A DNA stretch of 64,000 bases, from assembly GCA_026261815.1 (NCBI GenBank), contig JAMPIT010000856.1, forward strand, positions 8,974,001-9,038,000. Reading direction: 5' to 3'. Position 1 is the stretch's first letter, and each line of letters begins with the position of its first letter. A model generated the notes under the pieces. That model saw only the letters and a program-made list of their open reading frames with translations, did no database searches and was not told the DNA's origin. Below are positions 23,301 to 35,300 of the stretch, piece after piece. The position numbers and the translations under genes were made by a program. This DNA is from Monarcha castaneiventris obscurior (taxonomy: Eukaryota; Chordata; Aves; Passeriformes; Monarchidae).

Positions 23301-26300
23301 TTCAGAGTAGATGAAGAGCTGGGTTGCAGGTGCCCCCGAAAGCTGCCCAGGCTCCATGCGAGGGAGTGGAGTGCATTTGAAGCTAATCAAGTGCCAGCCA
23401 TGTCTGAGAAGCAAATTGGTGCCGAGATGTTTTGCTGACTCCCACTTCCTGCTTCATTGCCCAGGTGTGCTCTCTCTCCTTGGCTGGAATTGCAGGTCTG
23501 ATGTCTGATCCAAACCTCCGGCTTGGCGCCTGATGATGGAGCCTAAGAGGGGCAGTAAAGAAAGCGGCAGCTTTCCGAGGGATGCAGGAACAGTGGAGAA
23601 TAAAGTAGCTGTAAAGGTTTTTATCACCTGGGAGTGCAGGGCCTGGATTTGGTGACTGGGGTGGATCTGGTCCTGCAAATTTTGGGAGCAGCTCCAACCA
23701 CCTGCGTGCAGCAGCCTCCTGGGGTGAGAGGGCATCTCCTCATCTGTGGGGCAGTTTGGGCAGGGGCCCATCAGCATCTGCAGAACAGCGAGCTGAACGT
23801 GGGAGCCAGGGAAACGTGTGCTGTGAAGGATGCTAACACCTCCCCAAGGATGCTGTATGTGGATGTGTGAGTCCTGGGCTGTCGCTGCCGGGCTGGGATG
23901 GGTGAGGAGGGCAGAGCAAACCTTACTGGCTCCAGTTGCTGAGTGCTGATGAAGGCTAAGCTGGTTCAGCTGGTACAAGTGGAAGCAGTTCTCTAGGCAA
24001 GGCTGGCAGATCTTGTCTTGGGGAAGCTTGAGGGAGGACTTGCAAACTTTCCTGGATGTGTACAGGGAGGGGTTGTTTCTGGCAGGTGTGGTCCCTGAGA
24101 TTGGATATGGGAGCTGCCACAGCCCAGAAGATGAAAGCTGAGCGTCCCTGTGTTGCAATCCCTACTCAGGGATCTGTTTTCCTTTCAGGAGAGCAATATT
24201 AGGATCAGTGGCAGGGGCCTCTTGTTTTTGGTGGCCAGGGGACAGCCTTAGCAATGCTCTCAGCCTTGTTGGACACATGCCCAAGCCTCATATTCTCCAA
24301 AACTGATGTGTAGTGTATTTTTTGGTTTATTTATTTTTTTTTCATGAGCCTGTGCCTTGTGTGCAAGGGCATATGCAATGCAAGGAGAGTCTGGCATGGG
24401 TGGGAGAAGGAGCTCCCATCCCCAGGCGTGGTTCAGCCGTGTCCCATCAGTGGCCTCCGCTTGTTTCTTGCACAAAGCCACACAGACAAAGAGTCCTGAA
24501 CATGTGAGGCCAAGGCTGTGGGATTTGTGCTCCTGGGGCAGCATGTTCCAGGCACCCCAACCACCCACTTGTGTTTTCCCTTGTCTCTCCAGGTAGGCAG
24601 ATGGGAGCACAAAACACGAGCGCTCAGCCAAGTCTTCGGTTCTCCACGTGCTGCCTGTTACTGCCTGGGTGCTGTGATCCTGGTGCTGAACTGTGTGCGG
24701 AGCCACTGGTAAGGAGCTCATCCTGCTGCAATATATCCATGGAAAGAAATGCCCCTGTGGAGTGGGGGGAAAGAGGGACATTTGCTCAGCAGTGTTAAAT
24801 CCAGCCCCAGCGTATTGCTTTTTCCATGGTTGGATTACTTCAGCCAGCAGCAGATTTATTCCAAGGTTTGTAATAAAGATGAGGGATGCAGCAGCATGGC
24901 CAAACCCATCAGTTTCACCAGTTGTTAAGTGTCACAGGTTACCTTGCTCTGCTCTCTGGGGATGTTTCCCCTCTCCTATGAGCAGCCCAGGTGGCAGGAG
25001 GGCTGTTTACACAGGATGGATTATATGTAACAGCAGAATTTTTTAATTTTCTTGTAAAAATCATAAACAAAATTAAAGCTGCTTTTAAGAAGCCGCAGTT
25101 TCCTGTGCAGAAGAGCAGGATTACCTGTGCACTTCACAAACAGTCTCTTGGAACTCTTATCTGCTATCTCTAAACACTACTTGTGCTAGCTAATAGTATT
25201 GCATGACTGATACACCAAACTCCATGGGAATATGTCCTTTAACATTCCCAGAGCAGCAGAGAGGTTTTACTGCAGAAGATTTCTTCAATGCCAGCAATTT
25301 ATCTGCGATCTGGTAGGCTTTATCTCCACTGCTGTTAGGAGAGACAGACTCACTAAATTCCCAGATTCAATTATACCAGGGTCAGAGCTAATGGGTTGTT
25401 TAGTACTCTGAGTAATTTCCCAGGCGAAGAGTTCTCAGGTTGGAATTTGCACATGTATTTAAGAACTCTGCATTCCTGAAAATGACACCAGGACCTGCCC
25501 TTGCCCTTCTGTGTTTGTCCCAGCTACTGCTGATGGCAGAAACAGAAAGAAAGCTTGCAGTGAACAAGGCTACAATCGAATGCAGAGGGCATGTGTGTGT
25601 GCTGCTGATGTCTTAGTGACACAGCGGGCTTGGATTTTGCTGGGGAATGTCTCGACAGTCTCTTGCACAAATGACAGGCACTTGTTGTCTGGGAAGCAAT
25701 GCGAAGCCTTGTCCTTGCCTTTAATTAACAACACGGTCGGTGGAGGGACAATCTCCATTCCCAGTGGTCCTGCTGGCTCCTGGGTCAGTGAGGCACTGAG
25801 GGGGAACTGCTGGGAGAGCCAAAGTGGCCTCACGTGTTCTGACACTGCTTCACACGTTGCCCCTGCAGAGCCCTCAGAGCCCTACTGGGGGGCTGGCTCA
25901 GCTCTGTGTCATGAGGGCTGTGGGACTCACGGAGTTTAGCTCTGCCTGTGCAGCCCAGCAGTTGGGCCCTGAAGGAAACAGCAGGGTCGATCCAGGGTGC
26001 TGGAAAAGCCCCTTCAGGACCTTGGGTTTGGAGGAGAGGCTCTAGAAGATGGGGCAGCTCAGCCCCAGCAGAACACAGATGAGATGCCAGCCCATCCCAA
26101 TGGTCTGAAGCCTTTCAGCTTATTGCAAGAGGAAGTTTATTTTGCCCAGATGTTTCCAGGTGGTTGGGTTATTCCCTCCCCTTTCCTTGGTGCTGAAGTT
26201 GGCCTGAGTGACAGCTAGCAGGCTTTGGAGGCTCTTCAGACAAGGCAAGCCTTTAACTGTGGGAGGGATGGGATGGCTCCAGGGTGATCATCAGAGCAGC

Positions 26301-29300
26301 AACTGCTGGAGTTATCTCAAAACACACCTGGGAGACTCGCTGCCTCCATTCCCAGCTCAGCGAGCCCTCCAGGGCTGCCCAAGGCTTATTGCTCCAGCCT
26401 GGAGAGCTTTTGCTGCTTGGGAAGGATTCATCCTGCCCCTTACCCTTGCATGATGATACCAGCCAGGTCCAGCCTGGGGTTCCGCTGACCAGAGGGGCTT
26501 CATATGACACAGTCCCTGTCATCTCAGTGGCCAGTGATGCTGGGAGAGACACTTCTCACCTGCTCTTGCCATTTTGCTTTTCCCTCTGTTTTATTCTCCG
26601 AGTCACTTGTACTGGAACAGGTTTTCTGCTCCTCAGCCCCTCGGAGATAGTCCCTTGGCACGGGCTGTGCCTCACACAGTGGCTGGGGTTGCTTGTGCAG
26701 AGCGTGAGAGCTGCTGATAGTGAGCAAAAAGGCAGCCTCAGGGGTCCCTCCACCCCCAGTGCTGTAATCCAGCCTTTAAAACTCCTCTCTTCCTGCTCTG
26801 GGGACTTGTTACGTGGGTGGGGGCTGCCAGGGAGCGATGAGGAGCCCAGGGGATGTTTCTTTTGGTTTTAAAAGCCTGCTTCCTTTTTCCAGCTGAATTT
26901 TTGAAAGGCTCCGAGCTGGGGGCGGAGGAGGGGAGGGCAGAACAGACAGAATTTTGGGAGTGGGTTGGCATTTTGGCTGACAGCAGCTGGGAGCCAGGAT
27001 GTGTGGCTGCTTCACCATGCAGGGTCTGTGCCGTGGTCCTTCCTCAGCCCAAGCACCCTGATGCTCTCATGCCAGTTTGGCTCCAAAAGGATACCTTGCG
27101 TGCAAGAAGAGGGATGTCTTTGTGCTCAATTAAGCAATTAGATGCTTCCCAGCTCTCAGCTTCATTATCAGCCTTGGCTCACAATCCAGACTGACCTGTG
27201 ACCAGGGGGGACCTGCTTAGTCAAGTGCACAAGACAAGCATCCTTAATTGCTTTGGTGCAATGATTATTTTTGTTACAGCAGTTTCTTTCTGAGGGAAGC
27301 AAGAAGGAAGGAACTTCCATCACCGAGGCTCTTATCTGTGAAAACAATTCCTGAACTTTTGAACTATCTGCACTGCGTGCAGTTTGTGACTGTTATCTGT
27401 GTGACATGGGACGTGACAACCTTCACTGTCCTCCAAACTCACATCCAGTATCGCTCTCTCCTCCCTCACCACGTTGTTGGCATCTTTCCCTGCATGATTT
27501 TATTTACAATTAGCCACTGGCACTGCCTCCAAACCCTCCTGCGCTGCCCTTGGCACACCCTGGCACACTCCCCACCCCTGGGCAGGTACACAGGGAGCTT
27601 CTGAGCCTCTCACCTGATGGCTCTCAGGATGTTTGCCTCAGCTTAAAGGCAACAGGGACATGCACACCTTGACTGGGGGGGGCTGCAGGTCATCCCTTGG
27701 GGTACCCGTGTTGTCTCAGTGTGAGTGAGTCCTGCAGAGGCTGTGCCAGGCAGTGCCATTGGCAATGGTTCAGTGGCATCGTGCTGCAGGCTGGCATCAA
27801 GTCCTGCATTGATGCCACACTCTGGGTATTGCCTCCCTTGTGGATTTCTCACTTTGAGCTGGTGCTTCCAAGAAAACAAATCCGTCCTGGGATGGGATTT
27901 TGCACAGAAAAGGGGTTGTTTGTCATTGCCAGGTAGTGCTCTCACCTTACGCTCAATCCTGTTTAATTTTGTGAGCTGGCACCATAAATGAGTGGGCTGT
28001 AAATGGCATCGATCCCAGAACCACATGGCCCTGTGTGCAGAAGTGACCAAGTTTGATGATGGGAATCGAGCGTGGCCTGATGGAGCTGATGCCCCCTCTG
28101 AGCCACAGTGCCAGAAATATCTGATGGCTGTTCAGGAAAAGCCCCAGGGAGCCAACAGCACCTCCTGCCCACGGCATCCAGATGAGGAAACCTCACAGCA
28201 CAGATGTGAGGCAGGGGGGGAAGGTGCCACAGCCCCCAACTGACCTAAATAACACACACACCCCAGTGCTGTCTGAAAAGCAGAGTCATTATTGGCAAAA
28301 GAAGCTGTGAGGATGATGACCGGGCTGACAATTGCCAGTGGTATCGGCAGGACGATTTCAGTGTCGTTGAGGTTGCTGTTTTCAAATTAACAAGATCTTT
28401 TGTTGCATCGTGTGCTGCTGGGCACCACCGGATGGTTTTTATCCCCGTTGCCTCCTTTAGCCAAGAGGAACAAAACCTCAGGCATGGGGGCCAGACCGAC
28501 GTCCCACACGGTGGCTGTGGCACCTTGCAGCCAGGGTTTTGTCACCAAAACCCTGGCTGCCTGTACCACTGCTGCTTCCTTGCTGCCTGCTGGCCCCTGG
28601 CCCAGTTCTGCTCCAATTGTGCTTATCAGCCCCAGTTTCCAGGCTGGTTTTTGGGATCAGTCAAAGGCAGCGCTGCTGGGCTGCTCCCTACAGCGACCCA
28701 GTTTGCTGGACGAGGTCTTTGTCCTCCTTTGGAGGAGAGGGATGACAGAATACATTTGGTGGGGGCCACTGAGAGATGCCCCCAGCAAGACCTAGAAAGC
28801 TCAGCTTCTCTTTTAGTACAATATTTCCAGGTTTTCTTCCTGCTCCATGTGGCCTTTGGGGATGCATTTCAGGCTGTGACTTGTTATGTTTTCTGGTTGA
28901 ATAAATCAGCACCTGATGTGTAAACCTGGCTGCATGTCCTGTCCATGTCCCAACCAGAGGATCTGCTGTCGATTTCCCTCACTCCCACTTTCTTCCTGTG
29001 AACCCACTGGTGTAACATGTCTATCCCCATAGTGCAGAACCACTTTGGGTGGTTTTCCAGTTCATGTGGTTTATTATGTGGTAGACGGAAAGAGGAGAGA
29101 TTCAGACTAGATACAAGGAAGAAATTTTTTATGAGGAAATATTTTGTGTGGAAACAAAGATTGCCCAGAGAAGCTGTGTCTGCCCCATCCCTGGAAGTGT
29201 CCAAGGCCAGGTTGGATGGGACTTGGAGCAACCTGGGATAGTGAAAGGTGTCCCTGCCCATAGCAGGGGGTGGGACTGGATGAGCTTTAAGGTCCCTTTC

Positions 29301-32300
29301 AACCCAAACCATTCTGGGATTCCCATGGAGCACTGATAAGATTTCTGAGTGTCTGAGCAAGCGCCTCTCTGTTTTTGGGAAGGGTGGGCAGAACAATGCC
29401 TGCTGCCTTGGCTGCTCCATCCTGACAGGAATTAGCCAAATCTGCCAGTTTGGCCAGAGCAGAGTTGAAGGATTTGGGCTTTTCCCAGCTGATGGAGAAT
29501 GTGCGCCTCTGGCGTCATGCTTCAAACTGGCAAGTGTGGGGAGATGTCAGGGGAAGCCCCTTTTCCCCATTTTCCCTTTGCCAAAGCTGGGAGCACCTTC
29601 CAAGTCCCGCTATGGGGACAGCCATCCTCACGACAGCAGCCAGAGATGTGATCAAAGTAGGTCGCAGCCTCCTCACCCTCCCCTGCGCTGGGAAAGGGAT
29701 GGATGCTGCTCACCATGGCAATCGCTCCGCTCGGCACAGAAGGCAATTCCAGGTACTGGGACAAAGCCTGGCTCTAATTGATGTCCTCTTGGGTGCCGAG
29801 CTGCGCCACTGCCTTGTCGTGAGCCTGAAATAAACGCTGTCACCAACGTGACTCAGAGGCACATGAAGGAAGGGACTGGTTTCATGACAGACTGAAATTT
29901 GTCGTATTTCAGGAGACCGGCTCACTAGCAAGGGAAATGCCCAAAACCTTGTCCTTCCCTGCCAGGGAGGGCAAAACACAGCCAGGGAGGCTCCCTCACC
30001 ATTGTGGATGCTGGAATAATTGATGGCTCTGTGCTGCTTGTCATGGCCCAGCATCATAAATGCTTAAAAGGTTTATTTACCAATTCTGAAAACTCCTGAG
30101 CGCATCATGTTTAATGCAAATAGAGAGTGTGTTTAGGAAGATATAAACCATTCCTAGAGGGAAAGGCAGTCCATTATCTCTGTGCAAACACCTCCCTCTC
30201 TAGCTGTAAGCCAAACAGCAGGGAACTGAGCAAGACATGCTGATGAGAATAACTAATGCAGGCCTATCCGACCATGGAAAGGAAGGATGGGATCATCTGG
30301 AGCAGGAGAGACAGCTTTGCCAAAACAAACCATACCATGTGCTGGTTGCAAAACTTCCAGTGCTGATTCCCAGCCAGTCAGTTCATGCACCTTTGTTCCA
30401 TGTTCCAAGACCGGGTCAGGTCACCAGCATCGGATAGAGGAGCCCCAGGGATGTGGGAGAGTGTGAATCCAGCTCGTCCAGAGCAAGAAGCAGGATCTGA
30501 GGGCTTTGCTCTTGCTGTACCTCCTTCTGCTTTGCCATCTCTTTGCCAAGGCCTGGGATCCAAGTGGGTTCCAGCTCAGCGCTGCTGTCCTGGATTTGCC
30601 TCCCTGGGGATCAGCAAATGCCTGTAAAATCCTTCCTGGTGCTGGTGCCCTGTGGATAAGTCCTAACCAGATGTGGAGCCAAACCCTAGCGCTGTGAAAG
30701 GCAGCACTCCTCTGTGTGAGTAAAGAGCTCTAGAGCATCCCCAGGGATGTCAGGGTGTGTTTTGAGTGCACAGCCAGGCCAGAACTCCTTGGGCAGAAAG
30801 GCACATCCCTGCAGGGGGATTGCTTTCCTCCCAAACCCAGGCAGTGCTGGTAGCAAGGACATGGATTTTTTGGCTTCCTCGTAGAGGAGACTTGTGTCAT
30901 TTAAAAATAAACACCACGGAGATGATGCAAAGGGTTGTGCAGCTGCTGCTGCTTCACAGTGCAGCCAGATTTGCGTCTTCCCATCGGAAATGATTTTAAG
31001 CTAAGCCAGTGTGAGCCTGGCGAGCGCAGGGAGCTGTGCTGGGCCCCGGGGGAGGGCCAGCCCTGGGGACTGTGCCTGCATCGCCTGGGGCCACGCCCTT
31101 GTTCCTCTGTCTGTGCTTGGTTCCCGGGAAAAGGAATTTCCCTGTAATTTCCAGAGTGTAAAGCACCCAGATGCTGTGTTCCTGCTCACTTCCGAGCGTG
31201 TTACGTTTATTCCATGTTTTATTTTCTTGCTCCAATCCAAACTAATGATTAAATGTCTTGCTCTGAGGTCCTAAAAACTCCTCAACAATAGAAAACCTAG
31301 TGGGAGCAAGCTCCAAAGCAAGCAAAAGATACCATCTAGGTTCCTAAACCATGGAGTTTAAGTATTATCCTGGACTTGCTTGATGCATGAACTTGCCATC
31401 AAGCCTTTGAAAGGTGTGTTTCCAGCTTCCTGGCCTTCAGCCATGCAGACAGGACCGTCTCTCTCAGCTTTTATTTGGGCAACAGAGAAAATCCAGGGGT
31501 TTGCAGGGCTTAGGGAGGATGGACACCAGGGGAAAAAGCTATCCCAAGCCCTGCAGGTAGCATTAAGGAAAGACTTCCCAGCTCAGGAGTCCAGGACTGT
31601 GGGCAGGAATAACTCTCCTGGTCCTGACAGCCAGTGGTGGCCGGAGGTGCAGGAGAGCTGTTATTCCACTTGAATTTTAGCCTCCAGGGTGCTCATTAAA
31701 AAAAAGGCTCAAAGTTTCCTAGCTCATGTGTCAACAACGTGGAGAAACACTGTGTAGAGCTCTGCGGGTCTGTTATCTCCTCTCGTGTTATTAATGGTGT
31801 TTTTTTAATCACGGCGTTGTCTCTTTTGTCACCGTGCGTTTGTGTCGGAGCCGTGTGCGATGCTGAGCCTGCCAAGCCCTGGCTCTGGGCAGAGTTCAGG
31901 GGGCTGAAGGGAGGGGTCACTCACCATTATTCCCATCACAAACGAGTGTTTGGAAGGTCAGACCCGAAACGCCTGGCCCAGGCTGGAACGGAGGAGCTGT
32001 GTTCGCACTCGAAAACGCCTCGTCTCTCGTATTTTCCTTTCGCCGTTCCAATCCTCCCCCTGACTGTCAGGCTCCAGCCGTGAATCACTCCTGGGCACGT
32101 GGCTAACGCATGAATGCTGCAAAATATTTTGATGGAGGGGAACGGGGGTGGGAGCACGAGATAATCCAGCCAGTTGTTCCCAACACTTTGAGTCCTGTGC
32201 CGAGGCATCGCAGCCTCCAGCATCTGCAAGGGCATCTGTCCCAGAGCTCTCCGTCATGGTGAAAACTGGGATTTGGTGAATAAGGCAAAGCTTTTGATAT

Positions 32301-35300
32301 CACAAGTCATTGGGGCTGGTATTTCCAGGAACTAGCAAGGGTTGTGGGTAGAAATAGCTGCCCCAAATCAAGCCCTGGCTGCTCACAGTCCTCAGCTGAT
32401 TGCTTCTCCCATTGCGCAGTTGAGTAGGCCCGGGTGGAAAAAGGGATCTGGAGAAGGGACTTCCTCAGCAGCTTCCACTCCCAAAGCTCCACATCTCCCA
32501 GGGAGATGTGGGTGATGTTAATAATGAGTTGCTGCTTTTAACAGCCTTTGTTGTCTCCTTGACAGCTTCACAGAAGCCATGAAGAGCCAGCCAAAGCTGG
32601 AGGGCTGGGACTTCCACTGGACCTACTACTCAGGCGTGGCCATCTCGGCTGTAGGGACCTTGTTTGTCATCTCCAGCTTCTTAGCACTGGGGTTCACTGG
32701 GACATTCCTAGGTAAGCACTGAAAATCCAACAGCTTTACCAGAAAGTGCATTTAATCCTTGCAGGGATCTCTTGCTAGGGCAGAGTCCTGTAGGAATTTC
32801 CTCGTCCTTGCCTTCAGGGCTGTTAGATTTGTCATTATGATACCAAAGCATGATCCAACCCTGCTGTTACCTCAGTTACCTCGCAGGGAGAGGACGGCAC
32901 AGTGGTTTTATACAGCAAATCCCATCACCTCCAGCATCAAGCCTGGAGGTTTGGAGCACAGCTGCTCATCTGCCAGCCCAAACACCCTCCAGAAAAGGGA
33001 CCCCAAGTACAAGACCCCACAAGTGGCACCGGCACAGTGGGTGTGAGCTGTCCAGCAGCCCTGCTCCAAGCACCCACCTGCTCGCCACACGTGCTGAGGC
33101 AGGATGTTGTTTGCTCTCCCCTCTGCAATAAACCCGATGTTCGTTGACAGATCCTTTTATCTGCCGCTTTATGGCAGAAGGCATTTTCCACTGTGCCTGC
33201 TTTCACATTTAGAGCGTAATTCTCTTAGCATTGTTGACTTTAAAAACATGCCAGTATGTGTGGAATTCATAAAAATAAAGTAGAGACAGGAACAATAAAT
33301 ATCCAAGGAAAGGGGCAGCTCCTGCTGGCTGAAATAATCACAGCCCAGCTTTGACACCTCATTTAGGCTGTGCTTTTGCAAGTGCTTTACAAACCAAATT
33401 CAATTAGCTCCTGTGGCGTCGCTAGGAAGAAGAGAGGGACGTAATAAGCCTTCCTGGTTTCAAGTGGAGTTGCAAAGAAATGTGTTGAGTTGGCCGAAAT
33501 CCTGCTGCCAGAAATAGAGCTCAGCACTCCTGAACGTGTGTTCTCACCCTCCATGTGCAGCCTCACCCCTGGCCCCCTGTCACACCCCTGCCCCTCAGCT
33601 ACTGGGCACCAGCATCCTCCAAAATGCCCAGCAGCCCCCTGGAGTGATGCTGTGCCTGTGGAGACATGTCCAGAAAGGCCAGGCACAGGAGTACCCGTCA
33701 GCAAGGGCTGCTTGAACGCTCCTGAAGTTCAGCCAGATCTGGAGTTGTTTACGTAAAGCCTGATTCATCCGACCAGGAGGATCCACTGGACTTGAACCGC
33801 TGGGAAAAAGCAAACAAGTGAGTCAGGCTCAGCGTAAGAGGTGAGAGGGCCCTGTCCCTCGCATCTGTATCCCCCGAGGCAGGGAAGAGGAGGGTGTCAG
33901 TGGTCCATATAAGGCATTTCTGTGCCATCCTCTCTGCCGGGGAGGCTCTCCCTGCCGCCACTGCCCTGCACTGACATGGCAGGAGCAGCTCTCTCTGCTA
34001 GCAGGGCATGACGGACACCAGGGCAGAGCTGAGTCAGGCTGGGGACATGCCAGGACCACGTGCTAATGCAGCCAGGCTGGCTCAGGACCTCTGCATGGCC
34101 CAGCTGGAGCCCCACAGAGGATCCATCCTTGGACTGGTAAGAGCATCTCTGCTCCACACAAGCCCCGTGAGTTCAAGTCAGCAAACTCTTGATGGAGAAT
34201 GTCCCTCAGCGTGGTTTGTTACCCAGCCATGGGAAAGACACCGGGTCTGCAGGTCTCTGAGGATCTCATGTGGGCTGTTCTCTTGCTCAGGACTCTCTCA
34301 CGATGGGTACTTCCAACACCCATGAAGGATTTTCATGCTGCACTGGCACTGCTGGAGGAGCAAGGACTGCAGGTAGCAAAAGGCTGCACTGCTTTGGCAA
34401 GGAAGGGCATCCATCTTCTCACTGTTGACATCTGAGCTCAAGAGAAGTTTTGAGAGAGCCTCTGACACACAGGCACTTCAAAAATTACTGGAGCTGGATT
34501 TGACCCTTCTTTTTGTGGGTTTTCCTACAGCAGTGAGGGCTGAACCAGGCAGGGCACAGGGCTGCCTGTTGAATTCCTTCCTTACAGCACATTTAGGCTC
34601 TGGAGCAGCTGCGGAACACTTCGTGTCTCTTGAGTAGGCTAAACAGTGCAGTGGGAGCCCTGTGCGTCACCCTTCTCCAGCACGGCAGCACCAGCTCCAG
34701 ATGCTGTTTGCAGCAGCTGGATGTGGCCCCTCTCCCTGGCAGAGCCATCCCTGGTGCCCTTTGTCCATGCTGTGCCCTCACTGGGATTCAGGCATCACTT
34801 CAGCATCACATCAGCACCCTCACTGTTTGCCCTGTGTCCCAAAAAACACAGTGATGAGGGCTTGGCTTCCTGAGGCTGAGGACATGGAGAGGCTGCTTTG
34901 CCTGTCTGAGCCCATCTGTCTCATACCCCAATGACATTGCTTCCAGCACTAACCAAGATTTCAAGTCAATCTGACTTGACCAAAGTCTGTTGCTGGGCCT
35001 GGAGAAGACGACGACTCTCCAGGGTGAAGCAGAGGTGGTGCTTGAGCTCCAGGGATTCTGGGGAGCCTTGCAGAGTGCGCTGAATGGCTTTTTGCTGCTC
35101 TGATCCCACCCTGTGCAGTGAGATGGCTGCACAGACCTCCAGCAAAAAATAGCTCAAATTAGATGCCAAAGTCCCTCAGCTTGGCAAGGAGCTGATTTCT
35201 GATTTGAGGGCTCGGCGAAGGCACAGGAGACGCCCAGGGTGATGCTGTGCAACACAACACACAGTCCCTTCCCTAAGCACCTCTCTGAACACAAACACAT

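Larger units (their letters stand above)
4686..24592 (+). other. PEMT: PEMT intron 2 (19.9 kb)
   Basis: This is the largest intron, bounded by gtg|gtaaga and ctccag|gta. I find no internal exon with a family match. It holds one clear CR1 (20262-20509), homopolymer runs (poly-T near 9358-9372, poly-A near 15586-15599, a G-run near 8500), and several AT-rich or CpG-retaining islands that look like candidate regulatory DNA (5760-6000, 9424-9665, 12760-12950, 16478-16605, 19030-19310, 22190-22430). The short isoform's transcription could start in or before its 5' part. Confidence 0.85.
24709..32565 (+). other. PEMT: PEMT intron 3 (7.9 kb)
   Basis: The intron is bounded by cactg|gtaagg and ttgacag|cttcac. 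It contains one CR1 fragment (29091-29322) and a CpG-retaining patch at 31760-32100. No coding segment with family similarity was seen. Confidence 0.88.
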
